Part shown: positions 35,737-38,447 of the stretch, piece after piece
Layout of the letters: each line of letters begins with the position of its first letter
Numbering within the stretch: the stretch's first letter is position 1
Assembly: GCA_945871425.1 (NCBI GenBank)
Contig: CAMBVS010000035.1
Location: forward strand, 1 to 38,447
Length of the DNA: 38,447 nt
Direction of reading: 5' to 3'
Source: Rhizobium sp. Q54
Lineage (GTDB): Bacteria > Pseudomonadota > Alphaproteobacteria > SHVZ01
Position numbers and translations under genes: made by a program
Notes under the pieces: model-generated
Databases searched by the model: none
Told to the model about the DNA's origin: nothing
What the model saw: the letters and a program-made list of their open reading frames with translations, nothing else

Positions 35737-37779
35737 TCAGTCCGCCGCTTCGGCGCGGCGGAGGATCGGCCGGGTCGACTCGGCGATCCACCTGGCCGTC
35801 TCGGCATCGACCAGCGGCGTCAGCGTCTCTTTCACCCGCTGGTGATAGGCGTTGAGCCAGTCGATCTCGGTGGGGTTGAGCAGCGACGGCTCGACCAGGG
35901 CGAGATCGATCGGCGCGCAGGTCAGCGTCTCGAAGCCCAGCATCGGCCGCTCGGCCCCGGGCAGGTCGATCGCCACCACCGTCACCAGGTTCTCGACCCG
36001 GATGCCGTAGCCGTCGGTCTTGTAGTAGCCGGGCTCGTTGGAGACGATCATCCCCGGCCGGAGCGCCTGGGTGTTCGGCACCTTCGAGATCCGCTGCGGC
36101 CCCTCATGCACCGAGAGATAGCTGCCGACCCCATGGCCGGTGCCATGATCGTAGTCGAGCCCGGCCTGCCACAGCGGCATCCGCGCCAGCGCATCCAGCT
36201 GGCTGCCGGTCGTTCCCAGCGGGAAACGGGCCAGCGCCAGCGCGATATGCCCCTTGAGCACGCGGGTGAAGCGGTCGCGCTCCTCCGCCGTCGGCGTGCC
36301 GCCGATGGCGACTGTGCGGGTGATGTCGGTGGTGCCGTCCAGGTACTGGGCGCCGGAGTCGATCAGGTAGAGCTCGCCCGACCTGATCGGCCGGTCGGTA
36401 TCGGGCGTCGCCGTGTAGTGGACGATGGCGCCGTTGGGGCCGGCGCCGGAGATCGAATCAAAGCTCAAGTCGCGATAGCGCTCATTGGCCTTGCGGAAGC
36501 CCTCGAGCCGGTCGGAGGCGGCGATCTCGGTCAACCCGCCCTTGGCCGCCGTCGCCGAGAGCCAGGCCAGGAACTTCGCCACCGCGGCGCCGTCGCGCAC
36601 ATGGGCGACCCTGGTGCCGGCGATCTCGACCGGGTTCTTGCAGGCCTTGGCGAGCTGGCACGGATCGGATCCCCGGATCACCTGGGCCTTCGCCGTCTCC
36701 AGGCGCTGGAGGACCCAGGCCGGGGCCGAGCGCGGGTCGGCGACCACGCGCCTTCCCGCCAGTTCGTCCAGCCCCGGGCCGAGCTCGGCAGGCGCGCGGA
36801 CCCGCACATGGTTGCCGAGCTGCGTGCGTGCCGCCGGCGTGATCTTGCGGCGGTCCATATAGAGGTCGACCGCGCCGTCGCGCTTGAGGACGGCGAAGCC
36901 AAGCGGCAGCGGCGTCCTTGAGACGTCGCGGCCGCGGAGGTTGAGGAGCCAGGCCAGCGAATCCGGCTGGGTGATGACCACCGCGTCAGCACCGATCTCA
37001 CCGACCGCCTCGCCCATGCGGCGGCGCTTCTCCTCCGCGCTCTCTCCGGCGAAGGCGAGGTCGTGGGGGATCACCGGCGCCAGCGGCGGCGGCGGCTGGT
37101 CGGCCCAGGCGGCATCGACCAGGTTGGTCTCAACCGGAACCAGCTTCGCGCCGGCCCGCTCGCAGGCGGCGGCGATCCGGGCCACCTCCTCGACCGTGTG
37201 CAGCCAGGGGTCGTAGGCCAGCTGCTCGCCCCGCTTGAGCGCCTCGACCAGCCAGGCATCCAGCGGCTGCTCGCTCGAGTGGCGGAATTCGAAGGTGCCG
37301 CCATCGACCTGCTGGCGGACCTGGAGGGTGTAGCGGCCGTCGACGAAGATGGCGGCCCGGTCGGCCAGCACGCAGGCGAGCCCGGCCGAGCCCGTGAACC
37401 CGGTCGCCCAGGCCAGCCGCATGGCCCTGGGCGGCACATACTCACCCTGATGCTCGTCCGCGCGCGGAATCAGAAACCCGACCAGCCGGCGCTTGGCGAG
37501 CTCGGCGCGAAGCGCGGCGATACGCGAGGTCCGGTCGGCCTTGGCGGCGGGGTCGGCTTCCGGCAGGGTCGCCCGGAGCGCCCGCAGCTGGGCCTCCAGC
37601 GCCGGGCTCGGGTCCGCCGCCACGAGCTTGGGCCAGTCGGCGTCGTCGTCCGGCACCGCCCCGGCGTTCACACCCGCAATCAGGGCCCGCACCTCGGCAA
37701 TCCCAAGGGAGCTGCCGGATTTGCCCAAAAGTCGGGCAAGGGCCTCATCGCCCTGATAAGCGGCACGGCAGTCGGACAT
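35737..37779 (-). CDS. pepP: Xaa-Pro aminopeptidase (aminopeptidase P, long form)
   Basis: 680 residues from the ATG at 37779; the frame is open further up but without homology. Two creatinase-type N-terminal domains (about 85-215 and 225-385) precede the pita-bread catalytic domain. Metal ligands lie in LIDSGAQYLDGTTDITRT (two Asp), GTGHGVGSYLSVHEGP (His), SNEPGYYK (Glu) and RVENLV (Glu). It removes the N-terminal residue before proline in the cytosol. The first ~80 residues (MSDCRAAYQGDEALARLLG onward) are an extension not needed for the core fold. First gene of the minus-strand run leading into duplicated unit B. Confidence 0.94.
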   Translation of the reverse strand: MSDCRAAYQGDEALARLLGKSGSSLGIAEVRALIAGVNAGAVPDDDADWPKLVAADPSPALEAQLRALRATLPEADPAAKADRTSRIAALRAELAKRRLVGFLIPRADEHQGEYVPPRAMRLAWATGFTGSAGLACVLADRAAIFVDGRYTLQVRQQVDGGTFEFRHSSEQPLDAWLVEALKRGEQLAYDPWLHTVEEVARIAAACERAGAKLVPVETNLVDAAWADQPPPPLAPVIPHDLAFAGESAEEKRRRMGEAVGEIGADAVVITQPDSLAWLLNLRGRDVSRTPLPLGFAVLKRDGAVDLYMDRRKITPAARTQLGNHVRVRAPAELGPGLDELAGRRVVADPRSAPAWVLQRLETAKAQVIRGSDPCQLAKACKNPVEIAGTRVAHVRDGAAVAKFLAWLSATAAKGGLTEIAASDRLEGFRKANERYRDLSFDSISGAGPNGAIVHYTATPDTDRPIRSGELYLIDSGAQYLDGTTDITRTVAIGGTPTAEERDRFTRVLKGHIALALARFPLGTTGSQLDALARMPLWQAGLDYDHGTGHGVGSYLSVHEGPQRISKVPNTQALRPGMIVSNEPGYYKTDGYGIRVENLVTVVAIDLPGAERPMLGFETLTCAPIDLALVEPSLLNPTEIDWLNAYHQRVKETLTPLVDAETARWIAESTRPILRRAEAAD

Positions 37780-37921
37780 GGGGTACTCGCGCAAGGAGAT
37801 CTCGCGACGGATATTAGCCGCCGGCCGGAACCAAGTCGCGTCATGTCTCAGACCCGTGCTGCAATTGCACCGGAATTGCCACAGCTTGGCCATAAATCGT
37901 GACACGGCATGCAGTTACCGC

Positions 37922-37937
37922 ATTGCTGCGTTGCAAT
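37922..37937. promoter_or_regulatory. Short inverted repeat ATTGC-N6-GCAAT in the pepP/DUF1127 gap
   Basis: The 254-nt gap between divergent pepP and the DUF1127 gene contains ATTGC (37922-37926), six bases (TGCGTT) and GCAAT (37933-37937). TGC/GCA half-sites of this kind resemble binding sites reported for PhaR-type regulators in alphaproteobacteria. That identity is a guess; an operator for the small gene is plausible. Confidence 0.3.
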
Positions 37938-38033
37938 ATGACCGTTCGTCCGCATGGCTCGCCGGACCTATTTTTTGAAGGCACGGGACAACCCGCGCAT
38001 CGAGACATTCCCCAAGAAGAAAGGTACCGAACC

Positions 38034-38408
38034 ATGGCCCTTGAAATGATCTACGAAACCGAGGTGCTTGGTCGGTCCGTCAGCGCTGCAAATCGCCGGA
38101 CCGACCTTGCGCAGATGGTGCGCCAGGCGCGCCAGGATCAGGCGCAGGCGATCGGCACGTTCCTCGGCGACGCCATTGCCGACGGTCTGCTGCTGGCCGG
38201 TCGCGGCCTGAAGAAGGTCGCCTATGCCGTCGAAGGCTGGCGGCAGCGCCGGGCAACCTATGGCGAGCTGACCTCCCTCGACGACCGCCTGCTGTCGGAT
38301 ATCGGCATCCAGCGTGCCGACATCCCGGCGATCGCCGACGCAGCCGGTCACCGTCGCATCGTCGGCGGCCGAGTGACCCCGTCTGAGGGCTTCAGCCGCG
38401 CCGTCTGA
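38034..38408 (+). CDS. DUF1127 (YjiS-like) small protein
   Basis: 124 residues from the ATG at 38034, with AAGAAAGG upstream. The C-terminal half has WRQRRATYGELTSLDDRLL and LSDIGIQRADIPAIAD, the W..R...EL..L.DR.L.DIG..R.DI signature of DUF1127. The N-terminal 60 residues have no known match, making this longer than the usual 45-70-residue members. Arginine-rich DUF1127 proteins affect RNA turnover and phosphate or stress physiology in some alphaproteobacteria. No partner gene is visible; the window ends 39 nt later. Confidence 0.85.
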   Translation: MALEMIYETEVLGRSVSAANRRTDLAQMVRQARQDQAQAIGTFLGDAIADGLLLAGRGLKKVAYAVEGWRQRRATYGELTSLDDRLLSDIGIQRADIPAIADAAGHRRIVGGRVTPSEGFSRAV

Positions 38409-38447
38409 CGTCTTCGTCCCTCCCGTCGTGAGACTGGCGGCGGCAGG

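Larger units (their letters stand above)
32901..35779. repeat. Tandem duplicated segment, unit B
   Basis: Runs from the junction GTCGAC to the GTCGAC inside intact pepP (35774-35779), nearly the same length as unit A. Its HIT gene lacks the 5' third because the duplication began inside HIT; its pepP is intact because the original flank lies here. The phosphatase-like and methyltransferase genes are one open frame in this unit. Confidence 0.85.

Overview
The window is high-GC DNA from an alphaproteobacterium. This rests on the glyQ-glyS-ppdK order, the CobN/CobW/CobO-type cobalamin genes, a DUF1127 protein and the codon bias; I cannot assign a genus. No tRNA, rRNA, CRISPR array, transposase or origin was seen.

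Region 1 (1-591) holds the start of a UxaA/SuyA-like gene running off the left edge, then 383 bases without a gene. Those bases contain a perfect 13-bp inverted repeat and a T-tailed hairpin.

Region 2 (592-20080) is a large cobalamin locus. cbiD-cobK (+) converge on a tightly overlapping minus-strand run cbiX-cobH-cobL-cobI-cbiG/cobJ-cobM. Then come cbiB (+), a second minus-strand run cobP-cobW-cobN-cobO-SYLF-cobQ headed by a clear cobalamin riboswitch, the pair cobS-cobC (minus), and cobT (+). Together they cover most methylations of the corrin ring, cobalt insertion, adenosylation, amidation and nucleotide-loop assembly. CbiX, CbiD and CbiG, usual in the anaerobic (early-cobalt) route, sit beside CobN, usual in the aerobic (late-cobalt) route. 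cobA, cobG/cobZ, cobF, cobB and the CobN partners cobS/cobT (chelatase subunits) are not in the window.

Region 3 (20161-25807) is housekeeping: glyQ-glyS-ppdK on the minus strand.

Region 4 (25962-35729) is the unusual part. Its core is a plus-strand operon: a two-cupin iron enzyme with the 2-His-1-Gln ligand pattern of methylphosphonate synthase; a group III Fe-alcohol dehydrogenase of the kind that reduces phosphonoacetaldehyde to 2-hydroxyethylphosphonate; a LicC/PntC-like nucleotidyltransferase; and a HIT protein. Facing it on the minus strand are alkaline-phosphatase-superfamily and TPR-methyltransferase genes. These occur twice, once as two overlapping genes and once as a single 726-residue fusion, because a roughly 2.9-kb segment was duplicated in tandem. 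The duplication junction can be read directly: the 3' end of pepP is joined to the middle of a HIT gene at a shared GTCGAC. My inference is a phosphonate synthesis, activation and attachment system. PEP mutase and phosphonopyruvate decarboxylase are missing from the window and would have to lie elsewhere.

Region 5 (35737-38447) holds a long aminopeptidase P gene and a small DUF1127 protein.
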